Shown here piece after piece: positions 45,078-54,755 of a stretch of DNA of 64,000 nucleotides (positions are counted from its first letter, which is position 1; each line of letters opens with the position of its first letter). This DNA is from an uncultured Prevotellaceae bacterium. GTDB lineage: Bacteria > Bacteroidota > Bacteroidia > Bacteroidales > Bacteroidaceae. Location: the NCBI GenBank assembly GCA_902788605.1, contig CADAKX010000002.1:62001-126000 (forward strand). The letters are read 5' to 3'. The notes beneath the pieces were generated by a model. It saw nothing but the letters and a program-made list of their open reading frames with translations, ran no database searches and was not told where the DNA came from. Made by a program: the position numbers and the translations under genes.

Positions 45078-46501
45078 TGTCTCTTTTTGATTTCTTCTAC
45101 GGTATAATTGTAATATTCCTCAGGAGGTACGTCGTTGGGAAAATAATCGCCCAGTACCTCTTTACATTCCTTGGGATTTCGCACGCAGGCCAATTCCAGA
45201 TATTCCAGGTATTCCTCATATTTCTTCAGTGCGCGACAGCAGAACGCCATATACGCGTAGCCCCCGTTGTCTTCTTCATTGTATTGGCTGAAGAGCTCTT
45301 TGAGGAGGTCGTAGGCCTGCTCAACGAATTTGTTTTCGATGAGTGATACGACGATTTTGATGAAGGCATGGTACTTATCGTCTGAATAGAGTAAGCCCTG
45401 AGCAAAATAGTATTTTGCTTCCTTTGCTCTTTTGCCCGTCAGCAAGATATGGCCCTTGACGATGTTGATGTCGTTGTGGTCGCAGTCCAAGTCGTTCGTC
45501 TTGTCCAGTTCGGCGATAGCCTCGTCGGTGCGTCCCATATCCATGAGGATGAAAGCCATTTCCTCATAGATTTTTACGAGGTTGGGCGAGTCGGCCGGCA
45601 TGATATCCGCCGCCTGTCTCATGACGCTAAGCGCCTCCTCATTTCTGCCCAAGCGTGTCAGGCAGTATCCCTTTCGTGCCAGCGCCTCGTCGTCGTCGGG
45701 TTCTTGTTCCAGGTACCTCTCATAGAACTTCAGCGACTCCTCAAAGTTCTCCAGCCTCATTAGCGCGCTGGCCTTTGCCAGTTGGGCGTTGGGGTCGTTG
45801 GGGTCGATGGCGATGGCATATTCGCTGCTTTGCACGGATTCGCTGTATTCCCCGTTCATAAATTGCGCCGAGGCCAATGCCGTCCAGTATCGGCAGCTAA
45901 AGGGGTCGCTGTCCACCAGTTGGTTGAATATCTTGGCGCTCTCATCAAATTTCTCCATCTCAAAGAGCGACCTGGCCATCAGTTCTTTATAGGCCGTCGT
46001 GTTCTCCTGGTGTCCCTTGGTCATCCATTCCAAAGTCTTGTCGGGCAGTCCGTTGTCCGAGAAGATGCCCACGACATCCATGATAAAGTCCTGACGTTCC
46101 TCCTCGTCCTCTATCGTCTCGAGTATAGAGTTCAGATACTGCTCTGCCTCGTCCACCTTGTCCTCGTTGATCAGAATCTCGGCACGGTCATAGATATAGT
46201 CGGGCTCACTGGTCTCGATAATCTGGTCCAGCAGTTGCCATGCCTTCTGCGTGTCGCCATTATACAGCGCCTCGTGGATGCGGTAGGTTAGGGGAGCGAC
46301 GGCGCCTGGCGAGAGGCTGAGTGCCAGCGATATGGCTTTCTCGGCCTCGTCCAGTCGTTCGGTATACTGATAGTAGTCAGCGATATCCGTCAGCTCGTCG
46401 GCATCCATAAACACAGGTTCCCCTGCGTTGATGGATTTCTCATACGTGCTCAGCAGCCTTTGGAAATCAGCGCTGTCAAAATAATCGTCGCCTACTTTCA
46501 T
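45074..46501 (-). CDS. Tetratricopeptide-repeat protein
   Basis: 475 residues made of about ten TPR-type helix pairs, for example EAEKAISLALSLSPGAVAPL and SVQSSEYAIAIDPNDPNAQLA. There is no signal peptide or membrane segment, so it is cytoplasmic. A C-terminal acidic and Tyr-rich part ends in KKRQ. TPRs bind other proteins; the partner is unknown. Gene order between glnS and dedA, with 7 nt before it and a 4-nt overlap after, suggests co-transcription. Confidence 0.85.
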   Translation of the reverse strand: MKVGDDYFDSADFQRLLSTYEKSINAGEPVFMDADELTDIADYYQYTERLDEAEKAISLALSLSPGAVAPLTYRIHEALYNGDTQKAWQLLDQIIETSEPDYIYDRAEILINEDKVDEAEQYLNSILETIEDEEERQDFIMDVVGIFSDNGLPDKTLEWMTKGHQENTTAYKELMARSLFEMEKFDESAKIFNQLVDSDPFSCRYWTALASAQFMNGEYSESVQSSEYAIAIDPNDPNAQLAKASALMRLENFEESLKFYERYLEQEPDDDEALARKGYCLTRLGRNEEALSVMRQAADIMPADSPNLVKIYEEMAFILMDMGRTDEAIAELDKTNDLDCDHNDINIVKGHILLTGKRAKEAKYYFAQGLLYSDDKYHAFIKIVVSLIENKFVEQAYDLLKELFSQYNEEDNGGYAYMAFCCRALKKYEEYLEYLELACVRNPKECKEVLGDYFPNDVPPEEYYNYTVEEIKKRQ

Positions 46502-46508
46502 CTCTTTT

Positions 46509-48266
46509 TTATTTCTTCCATGTGTCCTTCAGACCCACGGTCTTGTTGAATACAGGGCTCTCGGGAGTTGAGTCGGGATCCACGTTGAAGTAGCCGATGC
46601 GCTGGAACTGCAGATAAGTCAGTGCCGGCAGCTGTGCAGCAAACGGCTCGATATAGCAGTCCTTGAGGATGTGCAGGTTGTCGGGGTTCATCATCTGGCG
46701 CAATGCGTCGGCACCCTTGATGCCCTCCTCTTCCTCCAGTCGCTTCAGTTCGTCGCGTGGGTTCTCCATCTTCCACAGGCGCTCATAGAGGCGTACCTCG
46801 GCCTTCACAGCGTTGTGGCAGCTCACCCAGTGCAGGGTCTTACCCTTGATCTTACGGTTGGCGCCGGGCAGTCCGCTGCGTGTCTCGGGGTCATAGGTGC
46901 AATAGATGGTTGTCACCTTGCCGTCGGCATCCTTGTCGCAGGGGTGCTCCTCGTCGCACTTGATGATATAGGCGTTCTTCAGGCGTACCTCCTTACCCGG
47001 AGCCAGACGCATAAACTTCTTCTCGGCCACTTCCATGAAGTCGTCGCGTTCAATCCACAGTTCGCGACTGAACTCCACCTCGTGGGTGCCGTCGGCCTCG
47101 TTCTCGGGGTTGTTGATGGCTGTGAGCATCTCCTGCTGACCTTCGGGATAGTTGGTGATAACCACCTTCACAGGGTCGAGTACGGCACTCACACGCAGGG
47201 CACGCGTGTTCAGGTCGTCGCGCAGAGCACTCTCAAACAGCGCCATATCGTTCAGGGCGTCTATCTTCGTATAGCCAATCTTCTCCATGAAGTTCTTGAT
47301 ACCTTCGGGCGAGTAGCCACGACGGCGGAAACCACAGATGGTCGGCATGCGGGGGTCGTCCCATCCGTTCACCAGTCCCTCGCTGACCAGTGTGCGCAGG
47401 TTACGCTTCGACAGCAGGATATAGTTCAGGTTCAGCTTGTTGAACTCCGTCTGGCGGGGACCTTCGAAGTCAGCAAACTTGTCGCCCATATTCTCCAGGT
47501 AGCCCAGCCATCCCACAAAGAGATCGTACAAGGGGCGGTGCTCCACAAACTCCAGCGTACACCATGAGTGTGTCACGCCCTCGAGGAAGTCGCACTGTCC
47601 GTGTGTGAAGTCATACATGGGGTAGGCGTTCCACTTCGAGCCCGTCTTTACGTGGGGGATGTTCAGCACGCGATAGATCAGCGGGTCGCGGAACAGCATG
47701 TTGCTGTGAGCCATGTCGATCTTGGCGCGCAGCACCATCTTGCCCGGCTCGCAGTCGCCGCTGTTCATATATTCAAACAACTTCAGGTTCTCCTCCACGG
47801 GGCGGTCGCGATAGGGCGAGTTTGTACCCGGACTGGTTGTTGTGCCCTTCTGCTGGGCAATCAGCTCGGCGCTCTGCTCGTCCACATAGGCGCGTCCCTG
47901 CTTGATGAGCCATACAGCAAAGTCCCATAGCTCCTGGAAATAGTCGCTGGCGTAATAGACGTGTGCCCATTCATAGCCCAGCCATTTGATATCCTGTTCG
48001 ATGTTCTCGATAAACTCGGTATCCTCCTTCACGGGGTTGGTGTCGTCGAATCGCAGGTTGCATTCGCCGCCATATTTCTTTGCCAGTCCGAAGTCGATGG
48101 CGATGGCCTTGGCGTGTCCAATGTGCAGATAGCCATTGGGTTCGGGTGGGAAACGGGTCTGCATTCTTCCGCCGTTCTTACCCTCTGCCAGGTCGTCTTT
48201 TACCATCTGTTCTACAAAACTGAGGCTTTTCTTCTCCTCTCCTTCATTCTGTATTATTTCTGCCAT
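46509..48266 (-). CDS. glnS: Glutaminyl-tRNA synthetase
   Basis: 585 residues. The class I HIGH motif is at 48-51 (PNGYLHIGHAKA) and the KMSKS-equivalent is LLSKRNL. The C-terminal anticodon-binding beta barrels follow (PGKEVRLKNAYIIKC). GlnS rather than GltX is supported by the FPPEPNGYLHIGH context and the C-terminal beta domains. It charges tRNA-Gln directly. It heads a long minus-strand unit continuing into the GDP-fucose genes. Confidence 0.97.
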   Translation of the reverse strand: MAEIIQNEGEEKKSLSFVEQMVKDDLAEGKNGGRMQTRFPPEPNGYLHIGHAKAIAIDFGLAKKYGGECNLRFDDTNPVKEDTEFIENIEQDIKWLGYEWAHVYYASDYFQELWDFAVWLIKQGRAYVDEQSAELIAQQKGTTTSPGTNSPYRDRPVEENLKLFEYMNSGDCEPGKMVLRAKIDMAHSNMLFRDPLIYRVLNIPHVKTGSKWNAYPMYDFTHGQCDFLEGVTHSWCTLEFVEHRPLYDLFVGWLGYLENMGDKFADFEGPRQTEFNKLNLNYILLSKRNLRTLVSEGLVNGWDDPRMPTICGFRRRGYSPEGIKNFMEKIGYTKIDALNDMALFESALRDDLNTRALRVSAVLDPVKVVITNYPEGQQEMLTAINNPENEADGTHEVEFSRELWIERDDFMEVAEKKFMRLAPGKEVRLKNAYIIKCDEEHPCDKDADGKVTTIYCTYDPETRSGLPGANRKIKGKTLHWVSCHNAVKAEVRLYERLWKMENPRDELKRLEEEEGIKGADALRQMMNPDNLHILKDCYIEPFAAQLPALTYLQFQRIGYFNVDPDSTPESPVFNKTVGLKDTWKK

Positions 48267-48293
48267 AATCCTATTTATATATTAATTTGGCTG

Positions 48294-48325
48294 CAAAGTT
48301 ACTAAAAGTTGATGGAAAAGCCAAA
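48294..48325 (-). promoter_or_regulatory. Promoter of the glnS-TPR-dedA-manC-gmd-fcl unit
   Basis: On the minus strand TTTG (48322-48325), a 20-bp spacer and TAACTTTG (48294-48301), 27 nt before the glnS start. No other good promoter was seen before fcl, so it may drive all six genes. Confidence 0.7.
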
Positions 48326-48442
48326 AGGAATAGGTATTTTTTCTTTTTTTGCCGAGTGTAGTAACTTCTTGAAATAAAAACGATGAAATATCATAATAAT
48401 ATCGTACCTTTGTCACCGTAATTTTAGAAAAATGTTAGCAAT

Positions 48443-49354
48443 ATGAGATACGGAATTATCGGCACCGGTGCCATTGGCGGCTATTATGGTGCCAAATTGG
48501 CTCATGCAGGCGAGGAAGTCCACTTCCTGCTGCACAGCGACTACGAGTATGTAAAACAACACGGCCTGCAAGTTGACTCCTGCGATGGCTCGTTCCATCT
48601 GGACAATGTCAACGTCTATCAGCATGCGGGCGATATGCCCCAGTGTGACGTGGTGCTCGTGGGACTTAAGTCCGTTAATAACAGTAAGTTGCAGCCTTTG
48701 CTATCACCATTACTTCACGGTGAGACGTTGGTGGTGCTCATCCAAAACGGCATTGGGGTTGAGGAGGATGTACAGAAGATGTTCCCTGGTGTGCAACTCG
48801 CTGCCGGACTGGCCTTCATCTGTTCAGCCAAGACCCAGCCCGGCCTTGTCTGTCACCAGTGTTATGGCAGCATCAACCTGGCCAACTACTCCTGTCAGGA
48901 CGAGGCGCTGATGCAGACCGTTGTCGATGAGTTCCGCGCGGCAGGCATCGAGACAGGGCTGGTGGAATATCATGAGGCACGATGGAAGAAGGCCGTCTGG
49001 AACATGCCGTTCAATGGTATGACCGTAGCCCTGCACACCCAGACCGACAAGCTGCTGAAGAACCCATCCACCCGCCAACTCATTCGCGAGCAGATGATGG
49101 AGGTGGTTCGTACTGCCCAGCACCTGGGGGTGAAGAACCTTGACGAATCGTTTGTCGCCAAGATGATTGAGACCACCGACGCGATGACCCCCTATTCACC
49201 ATCCATGCGACTGGACTACGACTTCCACCGTCCCATGGAGATCTACTATCTCTATACTCGTCCCCTCGAGATTGCCCGCGCTTCCGGCTGTCCCATGCCC
49301 AAGCTCGAGATGCTGGAGGCGGAACTGAGGTTCCTGGAGGCAGAACAGCAGTAA
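48443..49354 (+). CDS. panE: 2-dehydropantoate 2-reductase (ketopantoate reductase)
   Basis: 303 residues. The NADPH-binding GIIGTGAIGGYYGAKLA is at the N-terminus. The active-site Lys lies in VGLKSVNN, another conserved Lys in RWKKAVWNMPFNGMT, and the Asn/Ser of the C-terminal domain in SMRLDYDFHRPMEI. It reduces ketopantoate to pantoate for coenzyme A synthesis. A TACCTTTG box is at 48405-48412. The next stretch holds a remnant of an outer-membrane protein, in frame just after its stop. CoaW, a later step in CoA synthesis, is at 62172. Confidence 0.9.
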   Translation: MRYGIIGTGAIGGYYGAKLAHAGEEVHFLLHSDYEYVKQHGLQVDSCDGSFHLDNVNVYQHAGDMPQCDVVLVGLKSVNNSKLQPLLSPLLHGETLVVLIQNGIGVEEDVQKMFPGVQLAAGLAFICSAKTQPGLVCHQCYGSINLANYSCQDEALMQTVVDEFRAAGIETGLVEYHEARWKKAVWNMPFNGMTVALHTQTDKLLKNPSTRQLIREQMMEVVRTAQHLGVKNLDESFVAKMIETTDAMTPYSPSMRLDYDFHRPMEIYYLYTRPLEIARASGCPMPKLEMLEAELRFLEAEQQ

Positions 49355-49438
49355 TATCACAAAGGCTATTCCCAACTGAGCGCCCCCCGCTATCTGGGTA
49401 CCCTTTCCGTCACCCTCGGCCTGGCGTTTGGTTTTTAA
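49355..49438 (+). pseudogene. Possible relic: last beta-strands of an outer-membrane protein
   Basis: Directly after the panE stop, in the same frame, 27 sense codons run to TAA at 49436-49438. The last twelve residues (TLSVTLGLAFGF) alternate hydrophobic and small residues and end in Phe, the pattern of a closing beta-barrel strand. No start codon or rest of such a gene is present. The simplest reading is the 3' end of a deleted outer-membrane protein gene. Chance is possible for so short a stretch. Confidence 0.35.
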
Positions 49439-49445
49439 ATAACAT

Positions 49446-50135
49446 ATGCGTATGGAAAGAAAGTATCTATTCAGTCTGAGCATCCTCCTGGCTTTAGGTT
49501 TGATGCTGGCGGGATGTAAGCCTGCCAATGTTAATACGAAAACAATGGATGGCACGTTGGACGAGCCCTTTTCTCCCGATGAGACTATGGACGGATGCGG
49601 CGTCATGGTCAAGAATGGAAGCGTATCAACTATCTTCCCCCATATCCGCCACACCCGTGAGGTGCAGTCGAAATACAATGCCAAGACAGGCGACCTCTGG
49701 TTGACCAGTTCGGCGATGGAAGGTACGGGTGTTCGTGTGGAGTGGCTTCATCAGATTCGCTTTGGCGAGAACAAGACAGCATATGTAAAGACGCAGGTCA
49801 ACCCTTACGATGTACAGCAGGCCCTCTTGCAGCGTTTAGGCTACACCATCGAGGGCGAAACAATCACGCTCTATGATGGCGCCAAACTGTTGGCGACAGT
49901 CACCAACACCGTCGAGGATATGGGTGGCTTTGATGACGAACACCCTTTATGGATTGGTGAACAGCTGTACTATGATGTCAGTGGTGATGCCCCCAAGCTC
50001 ATCTTTGTTCCTGGTGTGAAGTTCACCACAGGCCTTGTCCTCATATACGACGACATGCCAGAACTCTCGGCTCCCATCACTATTGATGAAAACGGCTCGT
50101 TCACCATTCACGAAATCGGGGTGGTGGAAAATTAG
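49446..50135 (+). CDS. Putative lipoprotein of unknown function
   Basis: 229 residues. A signal peptide with lipobox MLAGC gives a lipid-anchored mature protein starting at C24. The mature part has mixed beta-rich segments (VRVEWLHQIRFGENKTAYVKTQVNPY, then KLIFVPGVKFTTGLVLIYDD) and no catalytic motif. Not recognised as a named family. It starts 7 nt after the relic stop. A second ATG two codons in is equally possible. Its 3' end overlaps the EamA gene by 4 bp, tail to tail. Confidence 0.7.
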   Translation: MRMERKYLFSLSILLALGLMLAGCKPANVNTKTMDGTLDEPFSPDETMDGCGVMVKNGSVSTIFPHIRHTREVQSKYNAKTGDLWLTSSAMEGTGVRVEWLHQIRFGENKTAYVKTQVNPYDVQQALLQRLGYTIEGETITLYDGAKLLATVTNTVEDMGGFDDEHPLWIGEQLYYDVSGDAPKLIFVPGVKFTTGLVLIYDDMPELSAPITIDENGSFTIHEIGVVEN

Positions 50136-51052
50136 TTTTTTCCTTTATTGATGATGTAGATACCAATTGCGGCGAGTCCTCCTGCAAGGGCGTATTTCGG
50201 ATGGAACGTCTCGCCAAGACAGAGACATGAGGTGACTGCACCAACTACGGGAATCAGCGAATTGTAGATTGCCACCTTCCCAACAGGATTCAGACTGAGC
50301 AGTTTGTTGTAGAGGGTGAATCCGACGGCAGAGATGGCAATGAGCAGCAATAAGCAGACGATGCCGAGCATGTTGATGTGGGGCAGCGTACCGCTAAACA
50401 ACAATCCGGGAATAATGAGCAATATGCCTCCGATGGTGAGGCCATAGCCCGTTCCCACGAAGACGTCTATCCGACGACTCAGCCCACGCGTCATCAGGTT
50501 CGAGAGTGCGCCACAGATGGCATTAAGGATGATCATACCGTCACCGAGCAAGGTAAAACGCCCACTTTCAGCCCCACCGAGATTCAATGCAAGAATGCCG
50601 CTGAAGCCTACCACACAGCCGAGCACTTTTCGTGTAGTCAGTCTGTCGCTCTTGAAACAGGCACATGCCAACAGCACCACGAGAAAGGTGCTCAGCGAGT
50701 TTAGAATAGCTGCCCGCGAACCTTCGCTGTGCGACATGCCGACATAGAAGAAGAAATAGTGGAGCGTGGTATTCATCAGCGCAAAGGCAAGGATAAACCA
50801 CCAGTCGCCTGTTTTGCCTGTTTTGAACGAACGTCCGCTGCTACGGGCAACGGATAGGACTATCAATCCAGCCACGGCAAAGCGGATGCCTGCAAACAGC
50901 ATCTTACTGCCCGTCATGTCCGCCGTGATGCCAAAGGCGCTGAATCCCACTTTAATCAGCGGAAAAGCCCATCCCCAGGCTATTGCAGCTGTCAGGGCAA
51001 ATACCACCACCCATACGGGGCGTTGGAATATGGATATTTTCGTTTGTTCCAC
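50132..51052 (-). CDS. EamA/DMT-family transporter
   Basis: 306 residues with ten hydrophobic segments in two EamA halves. The first half opens WVVVFALTAAIAWGWAFPLIKVGFSAFG and the second has ALSNLMTRGLSRRIDV and YNSLIPVVGAVTSCLCLGETF, which is the family's conserved C-terminal segment. Such proteins export amino acids or metabolites from the inner membrane; the substrate is unknown. The start codon is GTG; no in-frame ATG exists nearby. A TACCTTTG box lies on the minus strand at 51098-51105, 45 nt upstream. Confidence 0.9.
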   Translation of the reverse strand: MEQTKISIFQRPVWVVVFALTAAIAWGWAFPLIKVGFSAFGITADMTGSKMLFAGIRFAVAGLIVLSVARSSGRSFKTGKTGDWWFILAFALMNTTLHYFFFYVGMSHSEGSRAAILNSLSTFLVVLLACACFKSDRLTTRKVLGCVVGFSGILALNLGGAESGRFTLLGDGMIILNAICGALSNLMTRGLSRRIDVFVGTGYGLTIGGILLIIPGLLFSGTLPHINMLGIVCLLLLIAISAVGFTLYNKLLSLNPVGKVAIYNSLIPVVGAVTSCLCLGETFHPKYALAGGLAAIGIYIINKGKN

Positions 51053-51297
51053 TTGTTCTATTCTCTTTTTACCGTTTCTTTTATGCTAGCTCGACTGCAA
51101 AGGTACATATTTTCTCCGAATAAAATGTAAGAAAAATCTAATAACTGAGAAAACTCCTCGTTTTACTGCTACGCCATGTAGAACTTTTTCTTTGGCTATG
51201 GAGATTTTTTTTTATGGCTATGCCGTAATTTTAAGCACTTATGTCTGTTTCTTTTAAAGATAAAAATGTACGATTTGTTTATTTGCTCTGAATGCTG

Positions 51298-51409
51298 AAG
51301 TTATGCAAGTTATGCAAGTTATGCAATTATGCAATTAGGACATCTAGTTTTTTTTTACCTCTGAAGTTAGTCACTTAGTCACTTAGTCACTTTGGACATT
51401 TAGGTTTTT
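51298..51409 (+). repeat. Left arm of modular inverted-repeat array
   Basis: Two modules each begin GAAGTTA, carry three or more 8-bp tandem units (AAGTTATGC-type first, TTAGTCAC second), and close with GGACATnTAG and a T-run. The same modules occur reversed at 51574-51733. Confidence 0.9.
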
Positions 51410-51445
51410 ACTTTGATTTTGATTTCTTGTTTTTCCTAATTATAG

Positions 51446-51495
51446 AATTATTATATTATTATATATATTATAATATATATAATAATATAATAATT
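51446..51495. repeat. Perfect 50-bp palindrome of A and T only
   Basis: The 25 bases 51446-51470 are exactly the reverse complement of 51471-51495 with no spacer. It sits between the two repeat arms. Confidence 0.97.
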
Positions 51496-51573
51496 TAAAT
51501 ATAACATATTAACCATCTATCGTGGTCATTAACAAGAGGTGGTTTTTGAAGAAAGTCCCACCCGAACTGTATG

Positions 51574-51733
51574 TTCAAAAACCTAAATGTCCGAAGTGAG
51601 TAAGTGAGTAAGTGAGTAACTTCGGCATTTGCAAATGTCAGATGTCCAAAGTGACTAAGTGACTAAGTGACTAACTTCAGGGGTAAAAAACCTAGATGTC
51701 CTAATTGCATAATTGCATAACTTGCATAACTTC
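51574..51733 (-). repeat. Right arm of modular inverted-repeat array (with one extra module)
   Basis: Read on the minus strand: a TTATGCAA module, a TTAGTCAC module, then a third with TTACTCAC units not found in the left arm, each ending GGACAT. The extra module is closed by CCGAAGT/ACTTCGG. Confidence 0.9.
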
Positions 51734-51875
51734 GCTTGAACGATAGCGCAAATATGCGCTGATGCAGATTCGTATGGAATCAACAATTGTTAATATTCGG
51801 TGTAAAGATAGGAATAATTGGGATTTTTGATTAACTTTGCAAATCCGTCTATGATGGGTAATAATTAGGAATAGA

Positions 51876-53297
51876 ATGCAAGAGACACAGCGGACATATA
51901 TTGCCATCGACCTGAAGTCGTTTTACGCTTCGGTGGAGTGCGTGGATAGGGGGCTGGACCCGCTGACCACGAACCTGGTGGTGGCGGATGCCAGTAGGAC
52001 GGAGAAGACCATCTGTCTGGCGGTGTCGCCTAGTCTGAAGGCCTATGGCATCGGAGGGCGCGCAAGACTGTTCGAGGTGTATCAGAAAGCGCGAGGCGTG
52101 GACTTTATTATCGCGCCGCCTCGGATGGCCCACTATATCGAGGTGAGCAGCAGGGTGTATAGCGTCTATCTGAAGTATATCGCTCCTGAGGATATCCATG
52201 TCTATAGCATCGACGAGGTGTTTATGGATGTCACGGCCTATCTTGGTACTTACAAGATGACGGCCCACGAACTGGCTATGACGATGATACGCGACGTGCT
52301 GAAACAAACGGGTATCACGGCTACGGCTGGCATCGGCACGAATATGTATCTCTGCAAGGTGGCGATGGATATTATGGCGAAGAAGATGCCTGCTGATAAG
52401 GACGGCGTGCGTATTGCCGAACTCGATGAGATGTCGTACCGCCGCGAACTGTGGGACTATCGCCCCATCACCAAGTTCTGGCGGGTGGGCAAGGGTATTG
52501 CCAACAAACTGGCGCTGCATGGCATGGAAACGATGGGGCAGATTGCGCGCATGTCGGTTCATAATGAGGAACTGCTCTACAGACTCTTTGGCGTCAATGC
52601 CGAACTGCTGATAGACCATGCCTGGGGCTGGGAGCCGTGCACCATCGAGGCCGTGAAGGCGTATCGGCCTGAGACTAACTCGTTTAGTAGTGGGCAGGTG
52701 TTGCAGGAACCGTATGACTTTCAGAAGGCGCGTGTGGTGATACAGGAGATGGCTGAAGGCATGGCACTTAATCTGGTGTCGAAACGCATGGTGACAGACC
52801 AGATGGTGCTGACTGTAGGCTATGATGTCGAGTGTCTGACTCGTCCTGAGATACGCGAAAAATATCATGGCGAGATTGTCACTAACTATTACGGAAAGCC
52901 TGTGCCCAAGCATGCTCACGGCACGTCGAACTTCGACAAGCCCACGTCGTCGTCGCGCCTGATGATGAATGCTGCTGCAGAACTCTTTGACCGACTGGTT
53001 AATCCTGACCTGCTTATCCGCAGGATGAACATCTCGGTCAATCACGTGGTGCCTGAGTCAACTGTTGTCTCGCAGCATGAGGACCCCCAGCAGTTGGACT
53101 TGTTTATGGACTACGAGGCATTGGAGAAACAGAAACAGGAGGAACAGGCCCGTATGGACAAGGAGCGCCGCATGCAGGAGGTGCAACTGAAAATCAAGCA
53201 GCGCTTTGGCAAGAATGCCATCCTCCGTGGTCTCAACTACTCTGAGGGGGCCACAGCCAAGGACCGTAACAAACAGATAGGAGGACATAAGGCGTGA
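51876..53297 (+). CDS. Y-family DNA polymerase (UmuC/DinB-like)
   Basis: 473 residues. The catalytic Asp of YIAIDLKSFYASVE is D12 and the SIDE motif has D113 and E114, so the metal site is complete. A thumb, helix-hairpin-helix and little-finger region follow, and QQLDLF (405-410) is a beta-clamp binding motif. A charged helical tail reaches residue 473, beyond the usual DinB length. Its immediate context (a YolD-like gene 45 nt downstream) resembles the UvrX/UmuC polymerases of Firmicutes plasmids and phages more than housekeeping DinB. It inserts opposite damaged bases. The -7 box TAACTTTG ends 36 nt before the ATG. Confidence 0.9.
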   Translation: MQETQRTYIAIDLKSFYASVECVDRGLDPLTTNLVVADASRTEKTICLAVSPSLKAYGIGGRARLFEVYQKARGVDFIIAPPRMAHYIEVSSRVYSVYLKYIAPEDIHVYSIDEVFMDVTAYLGTYKMTAHELAMTMIRDVLKQTGITATAGIGTNMYLCKVAMDIMAKKMPADKDGVRIAELDEMSYRRELWDYRPITKFWRVGKGIANKLALHGMETMGQIARMSVHNEELLYRLFGVNAELLIDHAWGWEPCTIEAVKAYRPETNSFSSGQVLQEPYDFQKARVVIQEMAEGMALNLVSKRMVTDQMVLTVGYDVECLTRPEIREKYHGEIVTNYYGKPVPKHAHGTSNFDKPTSSSRLMMNAAAELFDRLVNPDLLIRRMNISVNHVVPESTVVSQHEDPQQLDLFMDYEALEKQKQEEQARMDKERRMQEVQLKIKQRFGKNAILRGLNYSEGATAKDRNKQIGGHKA

Positions 53298-53300
53298 GGA

Positions 53301-53342
53301 ATGGTTAAGGGTTAAAGATTAATGGTTAAAGGTTAAAGGTTA

Positions 53343-53346
<4 letters not shown>
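53301..53346 (+). repeat. Short tandem repeat of GGTTAAA units
   Basis: Five to six variants of a 7-bp GGTTAAA/GGTTAAT unit fill the gap between the polymerase and the YolD-like gene, reaching into its start codon region. Confidence 0.75.
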
Positions 53347-54717
<1,371 letters not shown>

Positions 54718-54755
54718 TTTATCATCATACTACAAAACTATATCCAAAAGTATCA

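Larger units (their letters stand above)
51106..51875. other. Non-coding AT-rich intergenic region with modular repeats
   Basis: About 770 bp between divergent genes hold no convincing ORF. The first 190 bp are plain AT-rich leader. Modular tandem repeats lie at 51298-51409 and 51574-51733 in opposite orientation, a 50-bp palindrome at 51446-51495, a 10-bp hairpin at 51541-51550 with 51574-51583, and a 6-bp hairpin (AGCGCA loop AATA) at 51745-51760. The polymerase -7 box TAACTTTG is at 51832-51839. Confidence 0.8.

Noticed and set aside
51298-51733. CRISPR array
   Set aside because: Units are 8 bp, contiguous and without spacers, and no cas genes are present.
51849-53045. 398-codon minus-strand frame over the Y-family polymerase
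   Set aside because: His/Arg-rich composition and no recognisable motif; the sense polymerase has all catalytic residues.
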